Source: Brucellaceae bacterium (GTDB lineage: Bacteria > Pseudomonadota > Alphaproteobacteria > Rhizobiales > Rhizobiaceae). From it: a stretch of DNA of 64,000 nucleotides. Of the stretch, positions 42,705 to 52,335 are shown piece by piece (position 1 is the first letter of the stretch; each line of letters starts with the position of its first letter). The position numbers and the translations under genes are program-made. Location of the stretch: positions 27,986 through 91,985 of the forward strand of contig JACKJV010000013.1 of the NCBI GenBank assembly GCA_020637775.1. The letters run 5' to 3'. The notes under the pieces are model-generated. The model saw only the letters and a program-made list of their open reading frames with translations, was not told where the DNA came from and did not search any database.

Positions 42705-43610
42705 ATGTCGATCCTCATCAACAAGGACACGAAGGTTCTGGTTCAGGGCCTGACCGGCAAGACCGGCACGTTCCACACCGAACAGGCGCTTGCCTATCAC
42801 GGCACCAAGATGGTCGGCGGCATCCACCCGAAGAAGGGTGGCGAGACCTGGTCCGGCAAGGACGGCGAGCAATTGCCGATCTTCGCCTCCGTCGCGGAAG
42901 GCAAGGCGGCGACCGGCGCGGACGCATCGGTGGTCTACGTGCCGCCGGCAGGGGCCGCCGCGGCGATCATCGAGGCGATCGAGGCCGAAATCCCGCTGAT
43001 CGTCTGCATCACCGAGGGCATCCCGGTTCAGGACATGGTCAAGGTGAAAGCCGTCCTCGACAAGTCGTCCTCGCGCCTGATCGGCCCGAACTGCCCGGGC
43101 GTGCTGACGCCGGACGCGTGCAAGATCGGCATCATGCCGGGCAACATCTTCAAGAAGGGTTCGGTGGGCATCCTGTCGCGCTCGGGCACGCTGACCTATG
43201 AGGCCGTGTTCCAGACCACCAATGCGGGCCTCGGCCAGTCGACCGCGGTCGGCATCGGCGGCGATCCGGTCAAGGGCACCGAGTTCATCGACGTGCTCGA
43301 CCTGTTCCTCGACGATCCGGAGACCGAGTCGATCATCATGATCGGCGAGATCGGCGGTTCGGCCGAGGAAGAAGCGGCCGAGTGGCTGACGGAGCAGGCG
43401 AAGAAGGGCCGCAAGAAGCCGATGGCCGGCTTCATCGCGGGCCGTACAGCGCCGCCCGGACGCACGATGGGCCATGCCGGCGCGGTGATTTCCGGCGGCA
43501 AGGGCGGCGCCGAAGACAAGATCGCGGCCATGGAAGCCGCCGGCATCCGCGTGTCGCCTTCGCCGGCGCAGCTCGGCAGCACGCTGGTGAAAGTGCTCAA
43601 GGGCGAATGA
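42705..43610 (+). CDS. sucD: succinyl-CoA synthetase alpha subunit
   Basis: A 301-residue CoA-binding subunit. The Rossmann region holds [20 protein letters not shown] and the phosphorylated histidine lies in [15 protein letters not shown]. Only 6 bases follow sucC. A GC-rich hairpin separates it from sucA. Confidence 0.97.
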   Translation: MSILINKDTKVLVQGLTGKTGTFHTEQALAYHGTKMVGGIHPKKGGETWSGKDGEQLPIFASVAEGKAATGADASVVYVPPAGAAAAIIEAIEAEIPLIVCITEGIPVQDMVKVKAVLDKSSSRLIGPNCPGVLTPDACKIGIMPGNIFKKGSVGILSRSGTLTYEAVFQTTNAGLGQSTAVGIGGDPVKGTEFIDVLDLFLDDPETESIIMIGEIGGSAEEEAAEWLTEQAKKGRKKPMAGFIAGRTAPPGRTMGHAGAVISGGKGGAEDKIAAMEAAGIRVSPSPAQLGSTLVKVLKGE

Positions 43611-43632
43611 GGCCCTGACCGACAAGGCGAGA

Positions 43633-43655
43633 GGCCGGACCCGGGTCCGGCCTTT
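43633..43655 (+). terminator. hairpin between sucCD and sucA
   Basis: GGCCGGACCC and GGGTCCGGCC form a perfect 20-bp palindrome followed only by TTT. It may lower readthrough or stabilise the upstream mRNA end rather than stop transcription. Confidence 0.45.
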
Positions 43656-43750
43656 GGCCATCCCCGGAGGGAAACATGCGGGCAGGGACGCGCCGGCCAA
43701 GGCGCCGCCCGCGATCACCAAGGAGCCGGACAGGATGTCCGGAAGCGCTG

Positions 43751-46744
43751 ATGGCACGAAACGACCAGGCCAACGACATTTTCGAACAGACCTCGTTCCT
43801 CTACGGCGGCAATGCCGCCTATATCGACGAGCTTTACGCCCGCTACCAGGACAACCCGTCGTCGGTGGACCAGCAGTGGCGCGACTTCTTCGCGCAGCTT
43901 CAGGACGATGCCGAGGATGTGCGCAAGAATGCGCGCGGCGCCTCCTGGAAGCGCGACAACTGGCCGATCGCCGCCAATGGCGAACTGGTCTCGGCGCTGG
44001 ACGGCGACTGGGGCCAGGTCGAGGGCCACATGACCGCGAAGCTGAAGGAAAAGGCGGCCGCGGCAACGGGCGCAACGGGCATGAGCGCGGAGGACGTGGC
44101 CAAGGCCGCGCGCGATTCGGTGCGCGCCATCATGATGATCCGTGCCTACCGCATGCGCGGGCACCTGCATGCCAATCTCGACCCGCTCGGCATTGCCGGT
44201 CTGAAGGAAGACTATAACGAGCTGTCGCCGGAAGCCTATGGTTTCTCGCCCGACGATTTCGACCGGCCGATCTTCATCGATCATGTGCTGGGGCTGGAAT
44301 TCGCCACCATCAACGAGATGCTCGACATCCTCAAGCGCACCTATTGCTCGACGATGGGCGTGGAGTTCATGCATATCTCCAACCCGGAGGAGAAGGCCTG
44401 GATCCAGGAGCGCATCGAGGGGCCGGACAAGGGCGTTGCCTTCACGGAGAACGGCAAGAAGGCGATCCTGCAGAAGCTGATCGAGGCCGAGGGTTTCGAG
44501 CAGTTCATCGACGTCAAGTACAAGGGCACCAAGCGGTTCGGCCTCGACGGCGGCGAGGCGCTGATCCCGGCGCTCGAACAGATCATCAAGCGCGGCGGCA
44601 ACATGGGCATGAAGGAAATCGTGCTCGGCATGGCCCATCGCGGCCGCCTCAACGTGCTGACCCAGGTGATGGGCAAGCCGCACCGCGCCGTTTTTCACGA
44701 ATTCAAGGGCGGATCCTTCGCGCCCGATGACGTGGAAGGTTCGGGCGACGTGAAATACCACCTTGGCGCCTCCTCGGACCGCGAGTTCGACGGCAACAAG
44801 GTGCACCTGTCGCTGACCGCCAATCCGTCGCACCTGGAAATCGTCAACCCCGTTGTCATGGGCAAGGCGCGGGCCAAGCAGGACCAGCATTTCGGCCGCA
44901 AGCGCGAGGAAGTGCTGCCGCTGGAAGCGCGCGCGGCCGTGCTGCCGCTGCTGCTTCATGGCGATGCGGCTTTCGCCGGCCAGGGCGTGGTGCCTGAATG
45001 CCTTGGCCTGTCGGCCCTGCGTGGCCACCGCGTGGCCGGCACCATCCATTTCATCATCAACAACCAGATCGGCTTCACCACGAATCCGCGTTTCTCGCGG
45101 TCCTCGCCCTATCCCTCCGATGTGGCGAAGATGATCGAGGCGCCGATCTTCCACGTCAACGGCGACGATCCGGAAGCGGTGACCTACGCCGCCAAGGTGG
45201 CGACGGAATTCCGGATGATCTTCCACAAGCCGGTGGTCATCGACATGTTCTGCTATCGCCGCTTCGGCCATAACGAAGGCGACGAGCCGGCATTCACCCA
45301 GCCGCTGATGTACAAGAAGATCCGCGCGCACAAGACGACGGTGCAGCTCTATTCGGAGAAGCTGGTCCGGGAGGGTCTGCTGACCGAGGGCGAAGTGGAG
45401 AAGATGAAGGCCGACTGGCGGGCCCATCTGGAAGCCGAGTTCGACGCGGGCAATTCCTTCAAGCCGAACAAGGCAGACTGGCTGGACGGCGTGTGGTCGG
45501 GCATGCGCACCGCCGATTCGGCCGACGAACAGCGCCGCGGCAAGACCGCCATGCCGGCCAGGACGCTCAAGGAAATCGGCAAGAAACTGGCCGAAGTGCC
45601 GGAAGGGTTCGAGGTGCATCGCACCATCAAGCGCTTCATGGACAATCGCGCCGCGATGATCGAATCGGGCGAGGGAATCGACTGGGCGACGGCGGAAGCG
45701 CTTGCCTTCGGCTCCATCCTGCTGGAAGGCAATCCGGTTCGCCTTTCCGGCCAGGACTGCGAGCGCGGCACGTTCAGCCAGCGCCATTCGGTGCTCTACG
45801 ACCAGCGTGACGAGACGCGCTACATTCCGCTGAACAACCTGGGTCCGAGCCAGGCCAATTACGAAGTCATCAATTCGATGCTTTCGGAAGAGGCGGTGCT
45901 GGGCTTCGAATACGGCTATTCGCTGGCCGAGCCGAACGCGCTGACGCTCTGGGAAGCCCAGTTCGGCGACTTCGCCAATGGCGCCCAGGTGGTGTTCGAC
46001 CAGTTCATCTCGTCGGGCGAGCGAAAGTGGCTGCGCATGTCCGGCCTCGTCTGCCTGCTGCCGCATGGCTACGAGGGCCAGGGGCCGGAGCACTCCTCCG
46101 CCCGCCTTGAACGCTGGCTTCAGCTTTGCGCCGAGGACAACATGCAGGTGGCCAATTGCACCACGCCGGCCAATTATTTCCACATCCTGCGCCGTCAGCT
46201 GAAGCGCGATTTCCGCAAGCCGCTGATCCTGATGACGCCGAAGTCGCTGCTGCGCCACAAGCGAGCGGTCTCGACATTGCCGGAAATGAGCGGCGAAAGC
46301 TCCTTCCACCGCCTGCTCTGGGACGATGCCCAGCAGCACAAGGACGGACCGATCAAGCTGGTCAAGGATTCCAAGATCCGCCGTGTCGTGCTGTGTACCG
46401 GCAAGGTCTATTTCGACCTGCTGGAAGAGCGTGAGAAGCGCGGCATCGACGATATCTACCTGCTGCGTGTGGAACAGCTTTATCCGTTCCCGGCCAAGGC
46501 GCTGATCAACGAACTGTCGCGCTTCCGCAATGCGGAAATGGTGTGGTGCCAGGAAGAACCCAAGAACATGGGTGCCTGGTCGTTCATCGATCCCTATCTG
46601 GAATGGGTGCTGGCCCATATCGACGCCAAGCATCAGCGGGTGCGCTATACGGGCCGTCCGGCCGCGGCCTCTCCGGCCACCGGCCTGATGTCGAAACATC
46701 TGGAACAGCTTGCCGGCTTCCTCGAAGACGCGCTCGGCGAATAA
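43751..46744 (+). CDS. sucA: 2-oxoglutarate dehydrogenase E1
   Basis: The 997-residue thiamine-diphosphate E1 subunit of the 2-oxoglutarate dehydrogenase complex. Starts MARNDQANDIFEQTSFLYGG; contains MAHRGRLNVLTQVMGKP, the ThDP/Mg segment around INNQIGFTTNPRFSRS, and RRFGHNEGDEPAFTQP. The ATG at 43751 fits family N-termini. An in-frame ATG at 43676 has a better ribosome site (GGAGGGAAAC) and would add 25 Arg/Pro-rich residues, so that start is not excluded. Confidence 0.96.
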   Translation: MARNDQANDIFEQTSFLYGGNAAYIDELYARYQDNPSSVDQQWRDFFAQLQDDAEDVRKNARGASWKRDNWPIAANGELVSALDGDWGQVEGHMTAKLKEKAAAATGATGMSAEDVAKAARDSVRAIMMIRAYRMRGHLHANLDPLGIAGLKEDYNELSPEAYGFSPDDFDRPIFIDHVLGLEFATINEMLDILKRTYCSTMGVEFMHISNPEEKAWIQERIEGPDKGVAFTENGKKAILQKLIEAEGFEQFIDVKYKGTKRFGLDGGEALIPALEQIIKRGGNMGMKEIVLGMAHRGRLNVLTQVMGKPHRAVFHEFKGGSFAPDDVEGSGDVKYHLGASSDREFDGNKVHLSLTANPSHLEIVNPVVMGKARAKQDQHFGRKREEVLPLEARAAVLPLLLHGDAAFAGQGVVPECLGLSALRGHRVAGTIHFIINNQIGFTTNPRFSRSSPYPSDVAKMIEAPIFHVNGDDPEAVTYAAKVATEFRMIFHKPVVIDMFCYRRFGHNEGDEPAFTQPLMYKKIRAHKTTVQLYSEKLVREGLLTEGEVEKMKADWRAHLEAEFDAGNSFKPNKADWLDGVWSGMRTADSADEQRRGKTAMPARTLKEIGKKLAEVPEGFEVHRTIKRFMDNRAAMIESGEGIDWATAEALAFGSILLEGNPVRLSGQDCERGTFSQRHSVLYDQRDETRYIPLNNLGPSQANYEVINSMLSEEAVLGFEYGYSLAEPNALTLWEAQFGDFANGAQVVFDQFISSGERKWLRMSGLVCLLPHGYEGQGPEHSSARLERWLQLCAEDNMQVANCTTPANYFHILRRQLKRDFRKPLILMTPKSLLRHKRAVSTLPEMSGESSFHRLLWDDAQQHKDGPIKLVKDSKIRRVVLCTGKVYFDLLEEREKRGIDDIYLLRVEQLYPFPAKALINELSRFRNAEMVWCQEEPKNMGAWSFIDPYLEWVLAHIDAKHQRVRYTGRPAAASPATGLMSKHLEQLAGFLEDALGE

Positions 46745-46774
46745 GACAAACCGTTCAGGAACAGGACAAAACCC

Positions 46775-48022
46775 ATGGCTACAGAAATCCGCGTCCCGAC
46801 ACTGGGCGAATCCGTGACCGAGGCGACCATCGGCCAATGGTTCAAGAAGGTGGGCGACGCCGTTGCCGCCGATGAACCGCTGGTGGAACTGGAAACCGAC
46901 AAGGTGACCGTCGAAGTGCCGGCTCCGGCCGCCGGCAAGCTGACCGAGATCACCGCCAAGGAAGGCGAGACGGTGGAACTCAACGCCCTGCTCGGCATGA
47001 TCGCCGAGGGCGAAGGCGGCGCGGCGGCTCCGGCAGCCAAGGCCGAGGAGCCGAAAGCCGAAGACATGCCGAAGCCGGCGCCGTCGGGCTCCCAGACGGT
47101 TTCCAGGGGCATGGAAGACGCGCGCAGCGGCGACATGCCGGCTGCCCCGTCGGCGGCCAAGCTGATGGCCGAGAAGGGGCTTGACGCCTCGCAGGTCTCC
47201 GGTTCCGGCAAGCGCGGCCAGGTGCTCAAGGGCGACGTCCTCGACGCCATCAACAAGGGCACGGGGTCTTCCCAGGCTTCCGCCCCGGCCGCCGCGCGGG
47301 CGCCGTCGTCCGGCGAGGATGAAGTGCGCGAGGAGCGCGTCAAGATGACCCGCCTGCGCCAGACCATCGCGCGGCGCCTGAAGGATGCGCAGAACACGGC
47401 CGCCATGCTGACCACCTTCAACGAGGTGGACATGACGGCAACGATGGAACTGCGCAAGAAATACAAGGATATCTTCGAGAAGAAGCACGGCGTGAAGCTG
47501 GGCTTCATGGGCTTCTTCGCCAAGGCCGTGACGCATGCGCTCAAGGAGATTCCGGCGGTCAATGCCGAGATCGACGGCACCGACATCATCTACAAGAATT
47601 TCTGCCATATCGGCGTGGCGGTCGGCACCGACAAGGGTCTCGTCGTGCCGGTGGTGCGCGATGCCGACCAGATGTCGATTGCCGAGATCGAGAAGGAAAT
47701 CGGCCGCCTGGGCAAGGCCGGGCGCGACGGAACGCTGACCATGGCGGACATGCAGGGCGGCACCTTCACCATTTCGAATGGCGGCGTCTATGGCTCGCTG
47801 ATGTCGACGCCGATCCTCAATGCGCCGCAATCGGGCATTCTCGGCATGCACAAGATCCAGGAGCGGCCGATGGTCGTGAACGGCCAGATCGTCATCCGTC
47901 CGATGATGTATCTGGCGCTGTCCTACGATCACCGCATCGTTGACGGCAAGGAAGCCGTGACCTTCCTGGTCCGCGTGAAGGAGAGCCTCGAGGATCCGGA
48001 ACGCCTCGTCCTCGACCTTTGA
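46775..48022 (+). CDS. sucB: dihydrolipoamide succinyltransferase E2
   Basis: The 415-residue E2 core. The lipoyl domain (about 1-80) has [19 protein letters not shown] with the lipoylated Lys. A linker leads to the peripheral-subunit binding domain ([20 protein letters not shown]), and a catalytic CAT domain ends with [17 protein letters not shown]. 30 bases after sucA. Confidence 0.97.
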   Translation: MATEIRVPTLGESVTEATIGQWFKKVGDAVAADEPLVELETDKVTVEVPAPAAGKLTEITAKEGETVELNALLGMIAEGEGGAAAPAAKAEEPKAEDMPKPAPSGSQTVSRGMEDARSGDMPAAPSAAKLMAEKGLDASQVSGSGKRGQVLKGDVLDAINKGTGSSQASAPAAARAPSSGEDEVREERVKMTRLRQTIARRLKDAQNTAAMLTTFNEVDMTATMELRKKYKDIFEKKHGVKLGFMGFFAKAVTHALKEIPAVNAEIDGTDIIYKNFCHIGVAVGTDKGLVVPVVRDADQMSIAEIEKEIGRLGKAGRDGTLTMADMQGGTFTISNGGVYGSLMSTPILNAPQSGILGMHKIQERPMVVNGQIVIRPMMYLALSYDHRIVDGKEAVTFLVRVKESLEDPERLVLDL

Positions 48023-48045
48023 TCGAAGACGGCGGGAGAGGGACA

Positions 48046-48534
48046 ATGATCCTGCGGGTCCTGATGGCGGCCGGATTGGCATCGTTCGCGGTGCCCGCCC
48101 TTGCCGCCTGCCCGCAGGAACTGGCCGTCTATGAAAGCGGCGACGGGCAAACGGCGCTCAATTTCACGGCAGGCGGTGGGGCCATGGCGATGAGCCATGA
48201 AATCCGCATCCTGTTTCGTGGTGCCGGGCCGGTAACAGCCTATGTGCAGCCGGGCGCTGCTTTCGGCCAGCCGGAAATGGTGCTTCCGGTCAATTGCCCG
48301 GAAGGCGATGTGACCGGCGATGAACTCGCCGCCTGCATCGTCTACAGGTCGGTGGTCCACGCGGTGGATGCGCAAGGCGTGCCCGGTGAATTGCCGGCGG
48401 GCGGCGAACCGGCCGCGCAAGCGGTGCTGCTGCCCAATTTCGCCGCATCCGTCTGGCGGCATCCGGCCTTCGGCGATGACGGTCCGCCTGAGCCGCCGGC
48501 TGAAATCCTCTTGCTTACGGGGTGCCAGGAATGA
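48046..48534 (+). CDS. hypothetical secreted protein within the suc operon
   Basis: A 162-residue protein with a signal peptide (about residues 1-21, to LAAC). The mature part has four Cys residues, spaced so that two disulfides are possible, but no family is recognised. GAGAGGGACA precedes the ATG at 48046, 23 bases after sucB. Its stop overlaps the SDR start (ATGA). A periplasmic protein between sucB and lpd is odd for a cytoplasmic complex. Confidence 0.75.
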   Translation: MILRVLMAAGLASFAVPALAACPQELAVYESGDGQTALNFTAGGGAMAMSHEIRILFRGAGPVTAYVQPGAAFGQPEMVLPVNCPEGDVTGDELAACIVYRSVVHAVDAQGVPGELPAGGEPAAQAVLLPNFAASVWRHPAFGDDGPPEPPAEILLLTGCQE

Positions 48535-49283
48535 GTTCGGAAAAGGTTCTTCTGGTGACCGGCGGTTCGCGTGGCATTGGCGCGGCGGTGGCGCTGGGCG
48601 CTGCGCGGGAGGGCTGGCGGGTTGCCGTCAACTACGTTTCCAATGCGCGCGCGGCCGATCTCGTGGCCGAGCAGATCGTGCAGGGCGGTGGCGAGGCAAT
48701 GGCCGTCCCGGGCGATGTCGGAAAGGAAGCCGATATCCTGACCATGTTCGAGGCGGTGGACCGGCGCTGGGGCCGGATCGACGGCCTGGTCAACAATGCC
48801 GGCGTGGTGGACCGCATGGCGCGCGTGGACACCATGAGCGCGGCACGACTGGAGCGGATGTTCCGTATCAATGTCATCGGAACCATCCTGTGCGCGCGGG
48901 AAGCCGTGAAACGCATGTCCACGGCCCATGGCGGCCAGGGCGGCGTGATCGTCAATCTTTCCTCGGCCGCAGCACGGCTTGGCAGTCCCGGCTGGTATGT
49001 CGACTATGCCGCCTCGAAGGGCGCCATCGACACGTTCACGAAGGGGCTGGCGCTGGAAGTGGCCGGTGAGGGCATCCGCGTCAATGCGGTACGCCCGGGG
49101 ATCGTCGCGACCGACATCCACGCTTCCGGCGGTGAGCCCGACCGCGTGGCGCAGGTGCGCGGCGGATTGCCCATGAAACGCGAGGGCCAGGCTGGCGAAA
49201 TCGCCGATGGCATCCTCTATCTTCTCTCCGAAAGGGCGTCCTATGTTACGGGCGCCATCCTCGATATTGCCGGCGGTCGCTGA
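48531..49283 (+). CDS. SDR family oxidoreductase
   Basis: A 250-residue classical short-chain dehydrogenase. Cofactor motif TGGSRGIGAAVALG, NNAG at VNNAGVV, catalytic Ser in NLSSAAARLG, and Tyr-x-x-x-Lys as YAASK. Its residues ADLVAEQI follow NYVSNARA after the second strand, which fits NADP preference. ATG at 48531 overlaps the stop of the secreted-protein gene; a GTG at 48522 is possible. The substrate is unknown. Confidence 0.93.
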   Translation: MSSEKVLLVTGGSRGIGAAVALGAAREGWRVAVNYVSNARAADLVAEQIVQGGGEAMAVPGDVGKEADILTMFEAVDRRWGRIDGLVNNAGVVDRMARVDTMSAARLERMFRINVIGTILCAREAVKRMSTAHGGQGGVIVNLSSAAARLGSPGWYVDYAASKGAIDTFTKGLALEVAGEGIRVNAVRPGIVATDIHASGGEPDRVAQVRGGLPMKREGQAGEIADGILYLLSERASYVTGAILDIAGGR

Positions 49284-49317
49284 GACGGCGGGCCACCAAA
49301 CAGGAAGGACATGACCC

Positions 49318-50724
49318 ATGGCGTATGATGTCGTCGTTATCGGAACCGGACCCGGCGGATATGTGTGTGCCATCAAGGCTGCGCAACTGGGGCTCAAGGT
49401 CGCGGTGGTGGAAAAGCGGGCGACCCACGGCGGCACGTGCCTGAATGTCGGCTGCATTCCTTCCAAGGCGCTGCTGCATGCCTCGGAAATGTTCGCCGAA
49501 GCTGGCCATTCCTTCGATGCGCTGGGCATCGAGGTGCCGGCGCCGAAGCTCAATCTCGAGAAGATGATGGGCCACAAGGACGCGGTGGTCAAAGCCAATG
49601 TGGACGGCGTCGCGTTCCTGCTGAAGAAGAACAAGATCGACGCGTACCTCGGTACCGGCAAGGTTCTGGGCGAGGGCAAGGTTTCGGTCACCGGCAACGA
49701 TGGCAAGGTGCAGGAAATCGAGACGAAGAACATCGTCGTCGCGACGGGTTCCGATGTGGCCGGCATTCCGGGCGTCAAGGTGGACATTGACGAGGAAACG
49801 ATCATCTCGTCTACCGGCGCGATTGCGCTTGCCAAGGTGCCGGAAAGCCTGACCGTGGTGGGCGGCGGTGTCATCGGCCTCGAACTGGGCTCGGTCTGGG
49901 CGCGCCTCGGCGCGAAGGTGACGGTGGTCGAATATCTCGACACGATCCTGGGCGGCATGGACGCAGAGATCGCCAAGCAGTTCCAGCGGGTGCTTTCCAA
50001 GCAGGGCCTGACCTTCAAGCTCGGCGCCAAGGTGACCAATGTCACCAGGGCAAAGAAGGGCGCCGAGGTGACGTTCGAGCCGGTGAAGGGTGGCGACGCT
50101 GAGACGGTCGCGTCGGATGTCGTGCTGATCTCGACCGGGCGCAAGCCGTTTACAGAGGGGCTGGGGCTGGAAGAGGCCGGCGTGGTGCTGGACGAGCGCG
50201 GCCGCGTGGACGTCAATTCGAACTTCCAGACCTCGATCCCCGGCGTCTATGCCATCGGCGACGTCATTCGCGGGCCGATGCTGGCGCACAAGGCCGAAGA
50301 CGAGGGCGTGGCCGTGGCCGAGATCATCGCGGGCCAGCACGGACACGTGAATTACGAGGTGATCCCGTCCGTGGTCTACACGCAGCCGGAAGTGGCTTCC
50401 GTGGGCCGCACCGAGGACGAACTGAAAAAGGCGGGCGTCGAGTACAAGGCCGGGAAGTTCAACTTCTCCGCCAATGGCCGCGCGCGCGCCATGCAGCAGA
50501 CCGACGGTTTCGTGAAGGTGCTGGCCGATGCGAAGACGGACCGCGTGCTCGGCGTTCACATCATGGGTTTCGGCGCGGGCGAAATGATCCACGAGGCGGC
50601 GGTGCTGATGGAATTCGGCGGTGCATCAGAGGATCTGGGCCGCACCTGCCACGCCCATCCAACCATGTCGGAAGCGGTCAAGGAAGCGGCGATGGCGACA
50701 TTCGCCAAGCCGATTCACTCCTGA
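49318..50724 (+). CDS. lpdA: dihydrolipoyl dehydrogenase
   Basis: The 468-residue E3 flavoenzyme of the 2-oxoglutarate dehydrogenase complex. FAD motif GTGPGGYVCAIKAAQLG, redox disulfide GGTCLNVGCIPSK, NAD motif VVGGGVIGLELGSVW, and the C-terminal HAHPTMSEAVKEAA with the catalytic His. It closes the mdh-suc-lpd operon. Confidence 0.97.
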   Translation: MAYDVVVIGTGPGGYVCAIKAAQLGLKVAVVEKRATHGGTCLNVGCIPSKALLHASEMFAEAGHSFDALGIEVPAPKLNLEKMMGHKDAVVKANVDGVAFLLKKNKIDAYLGTGKVLGEGKVSVTGNDGKVQEIETKNIVVATGSDVAGIPGVKVDIDEETIISSTGAIALAKVPESLTVVGGGVIGLELGSVWARLGAKVTVVEYLDTILGGMDAEIAKQFQRVLSKQGLTFKLGAKVTNVTRAKKGAEVTFEPVKGGDAETVASDVVLISTGRKPFTEGLGLEEAGVVLDERGRVDVNSNFQTSIPGVYAIGDVIRGPMLAHKAEDEGVAVAEIIAGQHGHVNYEVIPSVVYTQPEVASVGRTEDELKKAGVEYKAGKFNFSANGRARAMQQTDGFVKVLADAKTDRVLGVHIMGFGAGEMIHEAAVLMEFGGASEDLGRTCHAHPTMSEAVKEAAMATFAKPIHS

Positions 50725-50740
50725 CGGTGAAATGACACGG

Positions 50741-50762
50741 CCGCCGCAATGCGATGCGGCGG
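50741..50762 (+). terminator. possible terminator or 3' hairpin after lpdA
   Basis: CCGCCGCA and TGCGGCGG form a perfect 8-bp stem over ATGCGA, enclosed by GGTGAA/TTCACC. There is no T run, so it may act as an mRNA-end stabiliser. Confidence 0.35.
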
Positions 50763-50840
50763 CAGTTCACCCACACCGGCCATGGCAAGCTGCACCTAGC
50801 GTGTCCTGCCTACGCGGCCGGATTCGCGGTGCGCCGCGGA

Positions 50841-51071
50841 TCAGTCGGCCTTGTCTTCCTCGACGACCGGATCGGCGGCCTTGTCGCCGAGAACGGACGT
50901 CTCGTCGCCGGCGCCCTCAAGGCTGTCGGTACGGGTGGACATGGGCGTGATGTCACTGGCGATGCTGGCCGTCGTCATCGTGTCATGGGCTTCGGCGCTG
51001 TGCATCGGGCAGGCGTGCGCCGCGGAAAGGGCAAGGCCCGTTGCGGCGAAAGTGGCAAGAAGGGTCTTCAT
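50841..51071 (-). CDS. small secreted protein, 76 aa
   Basis: A signal peptide (MKTLLATFAATGLALSAAHA) is followed by CPMHSAEAHD, then a Thr/Ser- and Asp/Glu-rich acidic tail. His, Met and Cys close together near the mature N-terminus could bind metal, but this is inference. GGGAG lies 7 bases before the ATG; upstream in-frame starts are not supported. Confidence 0.65.
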   Translation of the reverse strand: MKTLLATFAATGLALSAAHACPMHSAEAHDTMTTASIASDITPMSTRTDSLEGAGDETSVLGDKAADPVVEEDKAD

Positions 51072-51183
51072 GGTTTGCTCCCTTGCATTCCTGCATTGTC
51101 TTGACGCAAGGGAAAGATAGCGCGGTTCGCCGGTTGCGGCAATCGTGCAGGGGCCGGCAGGGCGCACAAAGCCGGATTGCAAC

Positions 51184-52254
51184 TTATTCCGCGCGGGTCA
51201 CTGCATATCCAGCCTTGCGCAGCAATTCGACGACACCTTCCTCGCCCGGCAAATGCAGGGCGCCCACCGCGATGAAGGCATTTCCCTTTTCCAGAACAGG
51301 CCTGGCATTGCTGACCATGCCATGGTTTCGCGCGGTCACCATCACCTTCTCGAAAGCCGCATAGCTTTCGTTGGAACCGGGTTGCTGCGGGGTCACGGAT
51401 TCCAGCAGCGGCCAGACCATGCCGACCTCTTCCCGCTTGTAGAGAACGATCATGGTCTCGATCATGTCATCGAGGCGGTCTTCCAGTGCCAGTGTTGCCA
51501 CCAGCCCGTCGACATGAACTTCCATGGGAAGCGAGTTCATCGCCTCCAGTTGCGAGACGATCGTCTCCAGGCCGAGCAGGGTCTTGCCCGCAGCCTTAGC
51601 GTCCCGGGCGAGGCGTGCATCGAGAAACGGTGCTCCCGATTGCTTGCGCGCCATCTCGCAGGCAGGCAATGCGAGAGCCGACGACACGACCCATGGCTTC
51701 ATGTGCTGGATGGCGACGAGCGGCATGCCGCGCTCTTCCAGTTCTTCGGCCACGCGCACGCGTTCTTCGGGGTCAAGCAGGTCTGTCAGCTTGCGACCGT
51801 CCGTGAACATCACCAGATCGGGGTTCTGCATCATGGTGGCGGCGGCGGTTTTGGGGTCCAGTGCATCCACGGCTTCCACCACGACCGTTCCGGCCTGGTC
51901 GAAAGCGGCCTGTGCGGCAGGGGTCAGCGCGATGACGCGCGGATCGGTCAGATGCATGGTGCCGAACAGCCAGGACGGCGCGACACCTGGCTTTTCAACC
52001 TTCCAGAGCAACCCCCTGCCGTTGGGTGTCGCTTCGGCCTTGTCGCGAATCGCGGCCAGACGGCCGGGATCGCGGGCTTGCAGTTCGGCGACGAGATCCT
52101 GTCCACTGCAGGCGGGCAGTTCGCCCGCCCCGGCCTTTGGCGCAAGCAGCAGAAGCGTCGCCAGGAATGCCACGAAAAGCAATCCATGCAGGATGGCCAG
52201 AAGCCGGATTCCGGCGATGCTGAGCGTGTCGGCAATATGATCGGCATGTTTCAT
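51184..52254 (-). CDS. TraB/GumN family protein
   Basis: A 356-residue exported or membrane-anchored protein with a long N-terminal hydrophobic segment (about residues 10-40). Family motifs are present at both ends: SWLFGTMHLTDP (GxxH) and AFIAVGALHLPGEEGVVEL (GALHLPGE). The fold resembles the Tiki/TraB metalloprotease clan; the activity of the bacterial members is mostly untested. Start at 52254 with AGGGACC upstream. Confidence 0.92.
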   Translation of the reverse strand: MKHADHIADTLSIAGIRLLAILHGLLFVAFLATLLLLAPKAGAGELPACSGQDLVAELQARDPGRLAAIRDKAEATPNGRGLLWKVEKPGVAPSWLFGTMHLTDPRVIALTPAAQAAFDQAGTVVVEAVDALDPKTAAATMMQNPDLVMFTDGRKLTDLLDPEERVRVAEELEERGMPLVAIQHMKPWVVSSALALPACEMARKQSGAPFLDARLARDAKAAGKTLLGLETIVSQLEAMNSLPMEVHVDGLVATLALEDRLDDMIETMIVLYKREEVGMVWPLLESVTPQQPGSNESYAAFEKVMVTARNHGMVSNARPVLEKGNAFIAVGALHLPGEEGVVELLRKAGYAVTRAE

Positions 52255-52335
52255 GGTCCCTATCCTGATCCGCAAAGCGCAAAGATGCGGTTAATCGCTT
52301 CGGTCGAAAACCGCTTGACCGAGAGGCGGGCGCCG

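Noticed and set aside
43715..48082. 1455-aa open frame on the minus strand across sucA and sucB
   Set aside because: It is antisense to two certain genes and its sequence has no recognisable domain; GC-rich codon use in the real frame leaves the opposite frame open.
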